NCBI GenBank assembly: GCA_026168455.1
Contig: CM047426.1
Location: 41,029,313-41,093,312 of the forward strand
Length of the DNA: 64,000 bases
Source of the DNA: Theocolax elegans
Taxonomy: Eukaryota > Arthropoda > Insecta > Hymenoptera > Cerocephalidae
Reading direction: 5' to 3'
The notes beneath the pieces are model-generated. The model did no database searches. It saw nothing but the letters and a program-made list of their open reading frames with translations, and had not been told where the DNA came from. The first letter of the stretch is position 1, and each line of letters begins with the position of its first letter. Positions 1 to 10,909 of this stretch are shown one piece after another. The translations under genes were made by a program, and so were the position numbers.

Positions 1-1199
1 TTTACCAGTTCGAAGCTCATTATCACATGTTCTGCACTTTCTATTCTTTGTGCAGAAATCTAAAACTTTACCAGTTTTTAAACCTATAATTGCACAATAA
101 CCATTTAAGCTATCGTATACATGTCCATTCCCTCTCTGGCTCCAACCCATGTCATACGAAACGAAAATTCTCACCGTTAACTTATCACTATTCGATGAAT
201 CTACATTTACCACTAAAAACTGTTCTTGTAAGTCTGCAGGCCTGTCAAAGATTCAAAATTAAAAAAAAAGAAATTAAAACTAAATAAACAACGACCAATT
301 TTGTAAACGTATATCATTTTTATTTAAAATAAATCATTATTTTTTACAATATGTCCCAAGAGAATGTTGCTGCTTGTATAAACATGATTATTAGGGAAGG
401 TTTCAATTGGAGATACTTAAAATTAGTACCCCCTAAAATTAATTGCATTTTATAAAAAGATCAAAAATAATAATTTAATTACAATTTGATTATAAAACTA
501 GATTTTTTTTTCTTTAACTCACAACAACTTCTTTAATTCTTCTATATTTTCCAACGTTAATATTCGCTCCATTTCAGCGGCTTCTGAACAGCTCTCCTTA
601 GCCACATATTCAATTAACGGTCCGATAACTCTTTCATGAGCCTTGAAAATTTTTGCGTCAACTCCAGGGACATCTAATGTATTTAAAAACTTATTAATAT
701 GGGTTTCTCCCATTCCACTGTGCAAAGCTCCTAATAAAAGAATATGTTTATCAGTTATTAGTTTATTAGTTGAATAAGAAAAGAAAATAAGAGCAATTAA
801 ATGCATTTACTTACCAAGAACTGCTTTAGTATTTAAAACAAATAAATTTCTGTTGGTTGCTGGATTTTTATATTCTTTGTCGCTTTTTACACTATTGACA
901 AGTAAACAATTCGAGCAGCGTACATAGAAAATTGTAGCAAGTCCTCTTTTTGACTCATTTTCAATATCTTGAATTAGCAGTGGCATTTCACATGAAATAC
1001 ATACCATTTGTTTTGACATGTGCTTAATATCAATTATCCTACTGCCATCAATCTGAGCACTTCTAGGTTCACATTCATCTACGATTTTTTTTACTTTTTT
1101 TGTTTGAATGTTTTTGGCATTCTGTGCTCTTTTTAAAAGTGCATCGCGAACTTTTTTTTTAATAAACTGACCATTTTTATTTCTATAGCGTTCAGACAT
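1..1199 (-). CDS. Mutator-domain (MULE-type) protein gene, 3 exons, 3' partial
   Basis: Three exons can be read on the minus strand: 815-1199, 523-730 and 1-241. The gene continues past the left edge. Exon 1 starts at the ATG at 1199 and is basic (MSERYRNKNGQFIKKK), followed by a CxxC...CxxC segment that may bind zinc. The donor (GTAAGT, next to 815) and acceptor (TTATTAG) keep the frame through a split Gly codon. Exon 2 has ALHSGMGETHINKFL, and its donor is GTGAGT. Exon 3 opens after TTTGACAG and contains VSYDMGWSQRGNGHVYDS and KVLDFCTKNRKCRTC, the pattern of the Pfam Mutator-like transposase domain common in multicopy insect proteins. No stop or frameshift is seen in the exons. It is probably a transposon-derived gene; whether it is active or domesticated cannot be told here. 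Confidence 0.8.
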
Positions 1200-1544
1200 T
1201 TTCTTTTAATTACATTTTTTGATGCAAATTTGGAGAAGATAAAAACAACCGTATTGCTTTGTCGGTTAGCTGCCAGTATGTCAGAGGAACCAACACATAA
1301 AACTTTAATTTATTATGCGTCCGCTGTTGCCAGATTTCCGACACAATATTTTTACATTTTATAAAATTAAATTTGTTGTAAATAAGTAATTTTATTGTTT
1401 ACAAATATAAGAGAAAAGGTAATTATTATATTTTAATGATATTTTATATAATATTATAATTATAAGATCCTTTTTCGATCACATATAATAATCTTTTTCA
1501 CGTTGCTAGACCTGATTCTGCCCTATGTTAAAACATAGGTGCCC
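1200..1544. other. AT-rich interval upstream of the Mutator-domain gene
   Basis: This stretch separates the Mutator-domain gene from the R1 fragment and should contain the gene's promoter and 5' UTR. I see no TATA box that stands out from the general AT richness, no coding sequence and no clear repeat. Confidence 0.4.
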
Positions 1545-2984
1545 CCTCGTTCTTCACCCCCCCGAAAGATACTACCGAACCACCTTAAGGGTGCATTTGA
1601 CAATGTATGGTGGCCGAGAGTACTAAAGAAACTGAGAGGCATGAACTGCCCCTGGAGACTGTACAATATCGTTAGGGATTACCTCTGTAATAGGAAAGTA
1701 ATAATAACCGAAGGTGGCAATATTGCAAGCAAAAATGTGACGAAGGGATCCCTACTAGGACCAATCCTATGGAATGTCGTATTTGATGAAGTGCTTCACA
1801 AGCTAGACAGAGAAGGACATAAGACGATAGCCTATGCAAACGACCAAGCCATTATAATCGAAGGAGACTCCCGTAAAGAACTGGAACGGAAAGGACAAAT
1901 GGCCATAAATATAATAGAAAAATGGAGTGAAAATGTCAAAATGAAACATGCCCCAGATAAATGTGCAATGTTACTAGCAAAGGGAACATTTCATCAAAAA
2001 TGTTACCCACTAATCAGAATAAACGGACAAAGAATTAAAAGGCAAGAACCGTTTAAATATCTGGGTGTTTCTTTTGGCAAAGGCCTTAGCGTACAAACGC
2101 ATGTTACGGAGATCTCAAAGAAAACCAGAGGAATTTTCGAAAGGCTGTTCTTCCTGGCAAGAGAGGAATGGGGCTTAGGCTATTGATCTCTAGATATAAT
2201 TTATAAGGGAGTGTTCGTACCCATAATAACATACGCAGCAGCAGGATGGTACGGGCTTACAAATAATGGCCAGAAAAAGAAACTCATAATGTCGCAAAGA
2301 TATGCCCTGATGAAAACCACAGGAGCATACAGAACCATCTCGGCCGAATCTATTACAACAATTACAGGTCACCTACCGATTGACTTAGAATGTGAGAGAA
2401 GAATCGGACTATACTGGATGAGAAAAGGAAAAGAGTACCGATATAAAAACTTTACAGTGCAATCGGAGGAAGGACTAGGCACGCGAAGAGAAAGAAAATT
2501 TTTAATAGAAAGGCTAAATCAGGAAATAAGAAAAGAATGGCAGTTGAGATGGGACAATACGGTAAAAGGAAGACGCACATATGAGGTTTTACCCAGCATA
2601 GAACAAAGGCTAGCAAAGTTTTGGTTTAGACCGAGTAAATGGCTAATCCAAATACTCAGTGGACATGGGAATTTCCAATCTTTCAGGAAAAGATTTAATT
2701 TTGTAGAGTCCGACCTATACAGCTGTGGAGAGGCAGACACCCCTGAACACGCTTTATGGACATGTGTGAAGTACGAAACAATACGGCATAAATATGTACA
2801 GGATATGGAAGAAGCAGCTAGAAACACGAAAAGGATGATGATGACCAAAGAGGGCATAAACAAATCAACCATGACGGTTAAAGACATTATGCTTGTAAAA
2901 ATTGCTACCGAAGACCTAGAAAAAGACTTGGCTTTAACCGCGACAATAGCAGAAGTAGCAGGATCAGAGGAAGACGAAGTGTGA
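1545..2984 (+). pseudogene. R1-like LINE reverse transcriptase, 5'-truncated
   Basis: This is the RT palm, thumb and C-terminal region of an R1-clade non-LTR retrotransposon. It opens at the GAFDNVWWPRVL motif (strand A of the palm), so the endonuclease and fingers are missing. KGSLLGPILWNVVFDEVL is the motif before the active site. The active site reads YAND (1833-1844) instead of Y/FADD, so a catalytic aspartate is lost. A TGA at 2184-2186 interrupts the frame; the same frame then continues to 2984 with the thumb and a CGEADTPEHALWTC segment, the remains of the C-terminal zinc-knuckle region of R1 elements. The family is fairly certain; the exact clade is inferred from these motifs. Confidence 0.82.
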
Positions 2985-3967
2985 ATGATAGAAGTAGGTA
3001 CAGTTAATCTTCCAGAAATAGAAATAGGGTAGAGAGAAAGGAAAAGCATAAGTGAGCAGAGGGAGAAAGTGAATTGAGTGAAAGACGGAAGATAGTAGAT
3101 AGGCTAAAAATCGAAAGTCGCACTAATACATGTCGCACTAACAGCGGTAGTAGAACAGAGGTAATCAAGGTAGATATAGATTTTGTACTAATAAAAATAA
3201 TGACTAACATTCCGGATAGGGAAAAAGGGTTTTCGTAGAATGATAGTTGAGCGAAAGGAAAGGATGAATGTAAAAGCTCAGAATGAAAGAAAGGGTGAGT
3301 GAGAGAGTAGATAGATGAATAGGAACTCCTTCTTTTAGTTTAGGCAAAAGCCAAGGAAGAGAGAAGAAAGAAGAGAGAAGAGAAGAAAGAAGAGAGAAGG
3401 GAAGAAAGAAGAGAAAGGAAAGAGAAGAGAAAAACCTCAGAAACAGTTGGTCTTGCTCCCCTGAACAACCGCAAAGAGTGAATTAGGGTATCGAGCATAG
3501 TATAAAGAATCGATTACAGCGCCCCCAATATTGAAATTAGACAGATTCTATACTAGACTTTCGTGACCTCCTCGAGAAGCACTAACATACTGCCCATGGA
3601 CCTAGTCAATATAACCACGTGTTCATGTCGGGGAAGCGGAAATAAAAATATTTAGTAGTATAAGTCTGCGTCAGGGTAGACAAAAAACCTGAAAAAGTAA
3701 AGAAACAAAAAAACAAAGAAACAAAAACAAAAATAAAAAATAAAACCGAAGCAATAAATAAGAACAAACGAGTAATGTATAATCGCAAGAGCAGAGAAAG
3801 GCTAAAGCGAACTCCTTATGTTCTGTAGTCCAAATAACCGTCACAGTCGAGGATATGAAATAAAAGAAAGATAGCAACAGACGACTTGACATGGACGACC
3901 GCCGGTATGCCAGAGGCGAGTTACGGCGGCAATGATCGATGCATTAGGCATCGATCTAGCTCGGTAG
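2985..3967 (+). mobile_element. Probable R1 3' UTR, purine-rich, ending at a perfect hairpin
   Basis: The stretch after the RT stop lacks coding potential and is strongly purine-rich, including GA-rich runs at 3355-3425 and A-rich runs at 3680-3750. Near its end is a perfect 9-bp hairpin (3934-3942 pairing with 3948-3956, loop ATTAG), followed by a T-rich run from 3968. The position suggests the 3' end of the R1-like element, but the exact boundary and a target duplication could not be fixed. Confidence 0.5.
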
Positions 3968-4668
3968 TTTTTTTTTCTTTTTTTTTTTTCTTCAACGAAA
4001 TCTTTACATAAATGCTGTGCAAGGAGCTCGGATCTTCCGCACCATTCATTTCAGCGAACGTATTCCTGGTGACACTACACAGCAATCTTTACATATTTAA
4101 AAATTTTGTATACGTGGTATAGTGCAATACGGCCGCATAATTCTTAATCATGATTATTATTATTTAAATATCGTTATGTTAATTGTAAAAAACAAAAAAA
4201 ATTCAAAAATGTAGATTGTAATTTTTTTAAATGCTTTACATTATAAATTACAAAACATTACAATGCTGTTGCTTTAAGCTTTTTTTAGATTGTTCAATGA
4301 AAAAATCGATTGCAGCGTACAGAGTTTAATAAAAAGTCAATGTTGATACATAGTTTATGAGACATTAACCTTCAGATTAGTAGTTCTGATTCAGATAAAT
4401 AAATTCTAGAGAAAACCAGTAACCAATGTTAAATACAATGTTATAATTTTTTTTTGTTTTTTTCTATTCAACGTTGCTTTTTATGCTCCCAATTTGGTGC
4501 TAATCAGCGACGAAGGTCATATGACGTCTTCGTTAAAAAAGCACTTGGTGAAAATACATTTAAAATATAGTATTGTTATAATAAAAGTGGATAGATTTTG
4601 AGATTGACAAGTCCCTGTAATTATTATTGTTGTAACGCCGCAATCAAATGAGTAGGTGAATAGTACAT
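3968..4668. other. AT-rich non-coding interval
   Basis: No gene is seen. Positions 4469-4524 hold a short sequence that recurs, slightly diverged, at 44910-44966 (shared core GTGCTAATCAGCGACGAA), so this is part of a dispersed repeat. Confidence 0.4.
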
Positions 4669-4786
4669 TACGGTACAAGTGACGAAAATTGAAGTTCCGC
4701 CACGGTGTAAAGTTGGCGCCCGAGGCGAAGCCGAGGGTGACATATCACGCAGTGGCGGGCTTTCAACATTCGTCCCGTGTACCGTA
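4669..4786. repeat. 118-bp imperfect hairpin with 35-bp arms
   Basis: Arms 4669-4703 and 4752-4786 are reverse complements with a few mismatches; both begin TACGGTACA when read inward. The loop is GC-rich. This looks like a miniature foldback element. No clear target duplication was found. Confidence 0.6.
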
Positions 4787-4790
4787 TACT

Positions 4791-5687
4791 ATTTTTCTTG
4801 ATGCCCGGTCGAAAGAACGATTTTAGTTTGGACCAATAATGATAAGTACATAAAAAGTGTGCTAAGCTTCTCGCACATTATCCCGACCTTTAAAATATCC
4901 TAATCTCGATTTGAACGATGATTTCGAGTGGTTGGTTTCGATGTCCGCCGCGACATTTGCAGCACGAGCGAAGAGAGTGTTGCTGGTCGTGGTGGCGGGC
5001 ATCGAAAATATCATGAGCATTATTTTAAATGTTAAAGTAAATAAAAAGGAACAAGTGTAAGACTGTCAAAGTGACTTGTTATGCTGTGTGCAGTTTTAAT
5101 AAAAATCATGAGCATGATTTTTCCAGTTGCGTTATTTGAGTAAAATTCATTTATTATATCGAGAAAAGTTTTTTTTTGAATTTTTAAATGATAATATAAA
5201 TCACATTGAAAGTTTATACAAATGAAGATTCTATCATAGGTACATATCGCTCTTGCATTTTTAATTACAAATTAAACGAATATTTAGATATATATGGTAA
5301 GAACTAATAAATCTCAATAATAAATCTCAATCGGTAATTTGCTCGCATGGTAAATTTTCACTTGGACGTACAGTATAGACGATTTTTATAAATTGTCATT
5401 AGTGTTTTTTAAGTGCGTAAACTTGCATTTATATATATTTAATTCTTATCTTCAGATTCATGAGATTAGGATAGGTTAAGTTTATTCAATAATATTTTAT
5501 TTATTTCGTAAATTGAGGGTTATTACATTCGAATGAGATGTCATGGGCATTAAAAGTGTGTGCAGTTGCTTAGTTACCAGCTAATAGCACGCGTAGCGAA
5601 AGAAATACCAGTGGCTAAATGTCGTTCTTTCGCCATCGAAAACAGTGGCGAAACTATGCCTTTCGACCAGGGCATCAAGAAAAAGCC
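4791..5687. repeat. Interval bounded by inverted copies of a 23-bp motif
   Basis: A sequence beginning TTTTCTTGATGCCC at about 4792 recurs in inverted orientation at about 5662-5686 with one indel. The interval may be a non-autonomous TIR element of about 0.9 kb. No ORF or convincing target duplication was found, so this is tentative. Confidence 0.4.
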
Positions 5688-7162
5688 TTTGATTGGTATC
5701 AGTTAAAGGGTATCTGAGTATAACGGGCAGAGGAGAGCGGATAGGTCAGATATTCAAATGCTCGAGAGCTTCTATCGGAAGTAGGATTGGGAGACAATAT
5801 AAAAGTTATACTTATGATTGAAAAGTCTGGTTACTGGTTTATTGAGTTACAAATGGTTAATTATAGAATCGTTAGTTTACAGTAGGTATAACTCTAATTG
5901 ACCGGCTCAGATAGTCTATACTTGTATTCGACTAATTATTAAGTGCTACAATAGTTTATTTCAATCATGCCCGGATAAAATCGCGTCACGAGACAAAAGT
6001 TCGATAATCAAACGGACATATTAAAAACTTTGAATTTTATTACGATACCAATTTTGAAAATATTTAAAACAAATTATAAAATTAGGTAACGATTCTATTA
6101 AAAAATTTGAGCGAACTAATGTTGTATGTAAATTTACGCGAAAAAATTATTTAGCTTCATAATATATGTGAAACGAAAAGGTCCTTAAAACACGAATTGA
6201 GGAACACATAAAAAATAAAAATAAAGTATCTATTGTAAACCAACATCAAAGGAACTTTTTACATGAATTTGATTGTAATAATATGAAAACAATAGACATT
6301 GAGCTTAATTATAACAAAAGAATAATTTCGATAATGATTCAAGTTTAGTGTAATAATTCTTGTATTAATAAGAAAGAAGATTTATAAACGTTAAATAGAT
6401 GCTATTGGCCGGTCATAAAACATTTAAAATTTTTGTTTCATATGCATTTGCTTATGTTTACGCTCACTAGGTGTGTGCAAATACGAGAAGCGACGCGTTT
6501 ATTTTCATTATTGACAGTTGAACTTGGTTTCTGACAAATTATGTTTTCATATACATTAAAATTTTGACTATGCGATTAATCGTTACTTATTTTTAAAGGT
6601 AATTATTTGTTTAAAGTTTATTTGATATTGGTATTAATTTATAATCTGTTTGTAAAATATTTTTGTCTTGTGATTTAATAAATTAGCCTGATGAGCTTGC
6701 CATACTAAGCCAACGAAACATCGCTTAATGAAAAGCAGAATTTTTTGGAAGTTTTTCGATCGACATCTTTAGATCGACGTAGAAGTTACCATACAATCTC
6801 ATTAATTAATGTAAGTATGTCATTAAATGACAGTCCGCATAATACTAAGCCTCACAGGTGTAAAAATTATGCAGTTGCAGAATATAGGTCAAAATGGCAT
6901 TGCTCGAATCGAGTATTCGAGTACAAAAGGGGGCTGACTACGTTACTGAAACGTTAATTACTACGGTAACTACTTACGAGAAATGGATAAATGTATATTT
7001 AAATGCAATAAAGTTATTGATAATAAAATATTATAAATCTATTCTGGAGATAAAGATTTGAATAAAAAACAATAGTACTAAACAATGAAAAATATTGCCA
7101 AATATAAGCGATGGTGACAGAAAGTCAATGGAAGCACTTGAATATAATAGTATAGGTGTATA
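5688..7162. other. Mostly featureless AT-rich interval
   Basis: No coding sequence stands out. Positions 6681-6730 hold a CTGATGA...GAAAC arrangement resembling a degenerate hammerhead or Penelope-terminal motif, described under findings. A GTGTGTGCAAATAC motif near 6470 resembles a hAT-type terminus but has no partner. Confidence 0.35.
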
Positions 7163-7762
7163 ATTCAGTATAAGTGTGCGAGTACCTAAAAATACGGGTC
7201 GGGTAGAGTCGCGTTTTTTTTTTATCGGATTCGTGTTGAGTCCTAAATTATTCTGTCTACACGAAAATACCTGGTTTATCCGAAAATTTTAGGATATCGT
7301 TAAATTTTGAACTCTTTGACAGTGTTGTGTTATGCAACTATCTTGGACGTATTCCGAAATGCAAGAATATGTCAGTGGCAAGAATTACTACCAACATTTC
7401 GGAACGTTCCGAAATGTATTGCAATTTGTGTAATACATACAAATTTATTTAAAATAACATAAACCAATCTTTTCGTAAATCCTCTCTTTAAAATAAAGTT
7501 AAACGTTCTATGAGTTAACCAGATAATTTTTTTATTTGAACACCAACAAAATCACATTGATGACTTGACAAATAAAATTACGTATGATACAGGAAAACAA
7601 TTTATGTAAATGGTAAAGTTAGAACCCCAAGTTTCAACGAAAAGTTCGAAAATTATCGAGTACCCGTGTTTTATTGGATATTCCGAAAATTTCCGGGTAC
7701 TCGTCGGGTTTTCTTCGACCTACTCGAAAATTTGGGTATCTGCACACCTGTAATATTCAGTA
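7163..7762. mobile_element. hAT-like MITE, 584 bp, with 8-bp target duplication
   Basis: The element spans 7171-7754 and is flanked by identical 8-bp copies of ATTCAGTA (7163-7170 and 7755-7762). Its ends are imperfect inverted repeats of the form GTGTGCGAGTACC / GGGTATCTGCACAC. An 8-bp duplication and GTGTGCA-type ends are typical of the hAT superfamily. There is no transposase ORF, so it is non-autonomous. Confidence 0.75.
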
Positions 7763-8278
7763 TCTACAGCTTCCGTAAATATTGCGAACATATGCCTAAT
7801 CACTTAAATGAATACATCATTAGCCTTTATACTATCATGCACTCTATTAAGTCAGTTACTCGTTACTGTAGCACAACTATTTTAAGATAATATTTTATTA
7901 TACAATTACATTGAATACATTTTGTTTATTATATTAGCGTCATTGATATAAACTATCAATTATGCAATTTAATATCTTATAATACAAGAATGTATAATTT
8001 TTGCTGACCTGATAAATGTACAAAACGAACATGGAGACACCCAAATTATGCTTAGTTAATGTATGTTAATGTAAATATTAAATTAGATAATAAGACGTAA
8101 AAGCGACTCTCAAGGAAGAATACGAGTATCTTACTATGGTACTACAACCTAATGTCAGCCTATGATATGAACTTTGTATGTAGTTGATACGAAATAAGAT
8201 ATAAATTTGATTATATGTATATATATATATATATATAATTTATAAACATTAAAATACATTTAATTTTATTTATTTTAG
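7763..8278. other. AT-rich interval with a TA microsatellite
   Basis: No gene is seen. A TA dinucleotide run lies at about 8217-8236. The last 40 bases are pyrimidine-rich and end in TATTTTAG, the acceptor of the exon that follows. Confidence 0.5.
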
Positions 8279-8732
8279 TTACAACAGCATTGTCATAGTT
8301 CTCGAGGTGTCAATGTTATTTCTGGTTGTGGATTACGAACTCCAGAAATCTATAAGCGTGAGGCGTGGGTTCGAGGTGGTCTTGGACTTCTTAGTCCATG
8401 CGAATATCGCCTCTCTTCAGAGTCTTACCTAGCACGTTATCGTGGAAGTCTATCTTCTATTTCCTCACCCGCAACCATTGGAGAATTTGGTTCTTCGCGT
8501 AGGCACTCCTGGCGGCCAAATTCCACAACTTCGTTTGACGGATGTCGAACTACAGGTACAATACCCGCTCCAGGTTCAAGCCTCAACCGAGACAACGAAG
8601 TTCAGAAGGAGAGACCTACCTGGTCTTCCGTGCCATCATCACCTACACATGCTCGGTCATCTTCTGCTACCCTTGTTGCTCGTCTCACTGGAAATACTTC
8701 ACGGAGAACAAGATCGAAAGTCACATTTCAAG
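8279..8732 (+). CDS. Orphan internal exon of an unrecognised host gene
   Basis: A 454-nt stretch is open in one frame from a strong acceptor (TATTTTAG, ending 8278) to a good donor (AAG|GTATGA at 8732/8733). The frame begins LQQHCHSSRGVNVISGCGL and runs for 151 codons without a stop. It is rich in Ser, Arg, Thr and Pro (for example SLSSISSPATIGEFGSSRR) with no cysteine pattern, membrane span or fold I can name, so it is probably a disordered segment of a larger protein. Base composition is clearly richer in GC than the flanks, which supports real coding sequence. Length modulo 3 is 1, so the next exon should begin in phase 1. I do not recognise the gene, and no neighbouring exon was found nearby. 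Confidence 0.6.
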
Positions 8733-9016
8733 GTATGACACCGGTCACATTCTTTTTTTGTTATTTTAAAATATATTCAAAAGATTAGTTCTATAGATTA
8801 GAGGGATATTCTAAAAAGAAGAAGGAGCTTATATATTTATAACTTCAAGTGGATTTTTTTTAGATAGTAAAAGAAAAAGGGCCCCCGGAGGAATCAAATG
8901 AGCTTGAGGGTCCCAGTCAAATTGGCTGAAATCCGCAAGTCGCAAAAATGAACCGTTCATGAACAAATAAAAGCACAACTCAGAATTGTGTTATTTTAAA
9001 TGGAAAAATCTGATTT
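8733..9016. other. Probable intron start, no other feature
   Basis: This non-coding sequence follows the donor of the orphan exon. No repeat or ORF was recognised before the foldback element. Confidence 0.35.
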
Positions 9017-9955
9017 CCCAAGTGAAAATAATTTATAAATTTTTTATAAAAATTTTATAAAATACATTTTATATAGTTTTTATAAAAAATTGGTCGTAAA
9101 AAAATTGTATAAAAAATACACTTTATAAAATTTTTATAAAAAATATATAGAAGGACTGTTTAAAAACTAAATTAAACGTTTCAAATGAGCTGCACCATCC
9201 TGCAGTAACGGATAAAAAAAATAATTTAAAAAAATAATAAAAAGTCCACATATTATTATTATTATTATTATTGATAAAGAAGTTCCTCCATCGAATTGGC
9301 TGAAAGTTTTGAACGCCTTCTTGCTTTTTTCGAAATTGTTGTATCCGGCGGACTCTTTAACATCGACTTGGACATCGTGAAGGTTAGACGGGGTCTGACC
9401 AAATGTTTTGTTCTGTGGTTGTCAAGTCAATATTCAACTTTTTCATTAGCAACCAAAGAAAAAATTGAATATTGACTTGACAACCACAGAACAAAACATT
9501 TGGTCAGACCCCGTCTAACCTTCACGATGTCCAAGTCGATGTTAAAGAGTCCGCCGGATGCAACAACTTCGAAAAAAGCAAGAAGGCGTTCAAAACTTTC
9601 AGACAAATCGAAGGAGGAACTTCTTTATCAATAATAATAATAATAATATGTGGACTTTTTTATCGATATCGTCGGTGGCAGCAGTAATTCTTCGTCGCGC
9701 TAAAATACTAATATTTTTGGTGTCCATAACCTCTCGGTCGTGCCATCTAAATTTTTTTATCCGTTACTGCAGGATGGTGCAGCTCATTTGAAACGTTTAA
9801 TTTAGTTTATAAACAGTCCTTCTATATATTTTTTATAAAAATTTTATAAAGTGTATTTTTTATACAATTTTTATACGACCAATTTTTTATAAAAACTATA
9901 TAAAATGTATTTTATAAAATTTTTATAAAAAATTTATAAATTATTTTCACTTGGG
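9017..9955. mobile_element. Foldback element with roughly 400-bp arms
   Basis: The two halves are near-perfect reverse complements. The ends are CCCAAGTGAAAATAA and its complement, and the centre lies near 9455, where TCAAGTCAATATTCAA faces TTGAATATTGACTTGA across about 28 bases. The right arm carries about 90 bp absent from the left (9660-9755). A TTA repeat lies at about 9249-9272. No transposase is present. If transcribed, it would form a very long hairpin RNA. I found no convincing target duplication. Confidence 0.8.
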
Positions 9956-10604
9956 TTGTGACTTTATATATTTTATTTTGCAAGTATTGGGTAAATAAGC
10001 CATACTTACTTCCACACACTTTGCCAGATTTAATAATTGTTTTTGAGTGGCTGGGAGAAATCAGCCAGACTTTCTCCTGCAAATTTTGCTAGATTTTAGA
10101 ATTATTTTTTAAAATCCGGGAAAAATTAGCCAGATATCCTCTGACATATTCTGCCAGAATTTATAATTACATTAATCCGCGACAAGTGCAAATATTTCAG
10201 TATTCCTAATTTTTAAAGCCTCTCAAAGCTTTCTCTGGGCAATTTTGAAGAAAAAGTACCTTCTGAGAAAACAAAAAATTATCGTTATTTACATCAAATA
10301 TTTAACATCAAAGAAAAACGGTGCTTTTTTTACTTATCCGCGACAAGTTGTATGGCATTAAAAATTTGAAATACTTAAGTATTTGCACATGTAGTGTAAA
10401 AATATTTGGAAAGTCAAAAACAACATCATAAACATTTATTTAACCTGTTCACTTATTCTTTAAATATTATAATTTAAAACGATAGAATATTATATTTAAA
10501 AATAAAAAGAAAATGTATTAAGAAAAAGTTAAGGTTAAGTAAGTTAATTTATTTTATAATTTTATAATACAGATTTATTTATTAAATTTATTTTATAATA
10601 CAGA
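9956..10604. repeat. AT-rich interval with a degenerate 65-bp tandem repeat
   Basis: At about 10020-10170 there are 2.5 diverged copies of a unit of about 65 bp, each containing a GCCAGA-type motif and a second (T/C)AGCCAGA motif. The rest is plain AT-rich sequence. Confidence 0.45.
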
Positions 10605-10909
10605 GACCGTGGGTGAATTTGTTAATGTGAGAGACAAATTGGTGGTTAATACTACGAACAAAGACATCCCTCTTTTTATTCGTGACACATAGCGTCTGGG
10701 TGAAAAATTTAATTTTACGTCCAATTTCGATAGAAGCACCGCTTTCGAAATTTTGAAAGTTATTAAGATCCACCTTCAAGTAAACGAAAGAAATACACAA
10801 GATAAAAGTACTAATGACAGTATAAATTATGAAGCGATCGCGTTAAGGAATAATAATTTAAACAAAACTCGTACAATGTGTTAATAAATTCGTTAGAAAT
10901 AAGAAACAC

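Noticed and set aside
2519..3210. Minus-strand ORFs opposite the R1 RT and its 3' region
   Set aside because: They are shadows of the plus-strand RT and the purine-rich tail.
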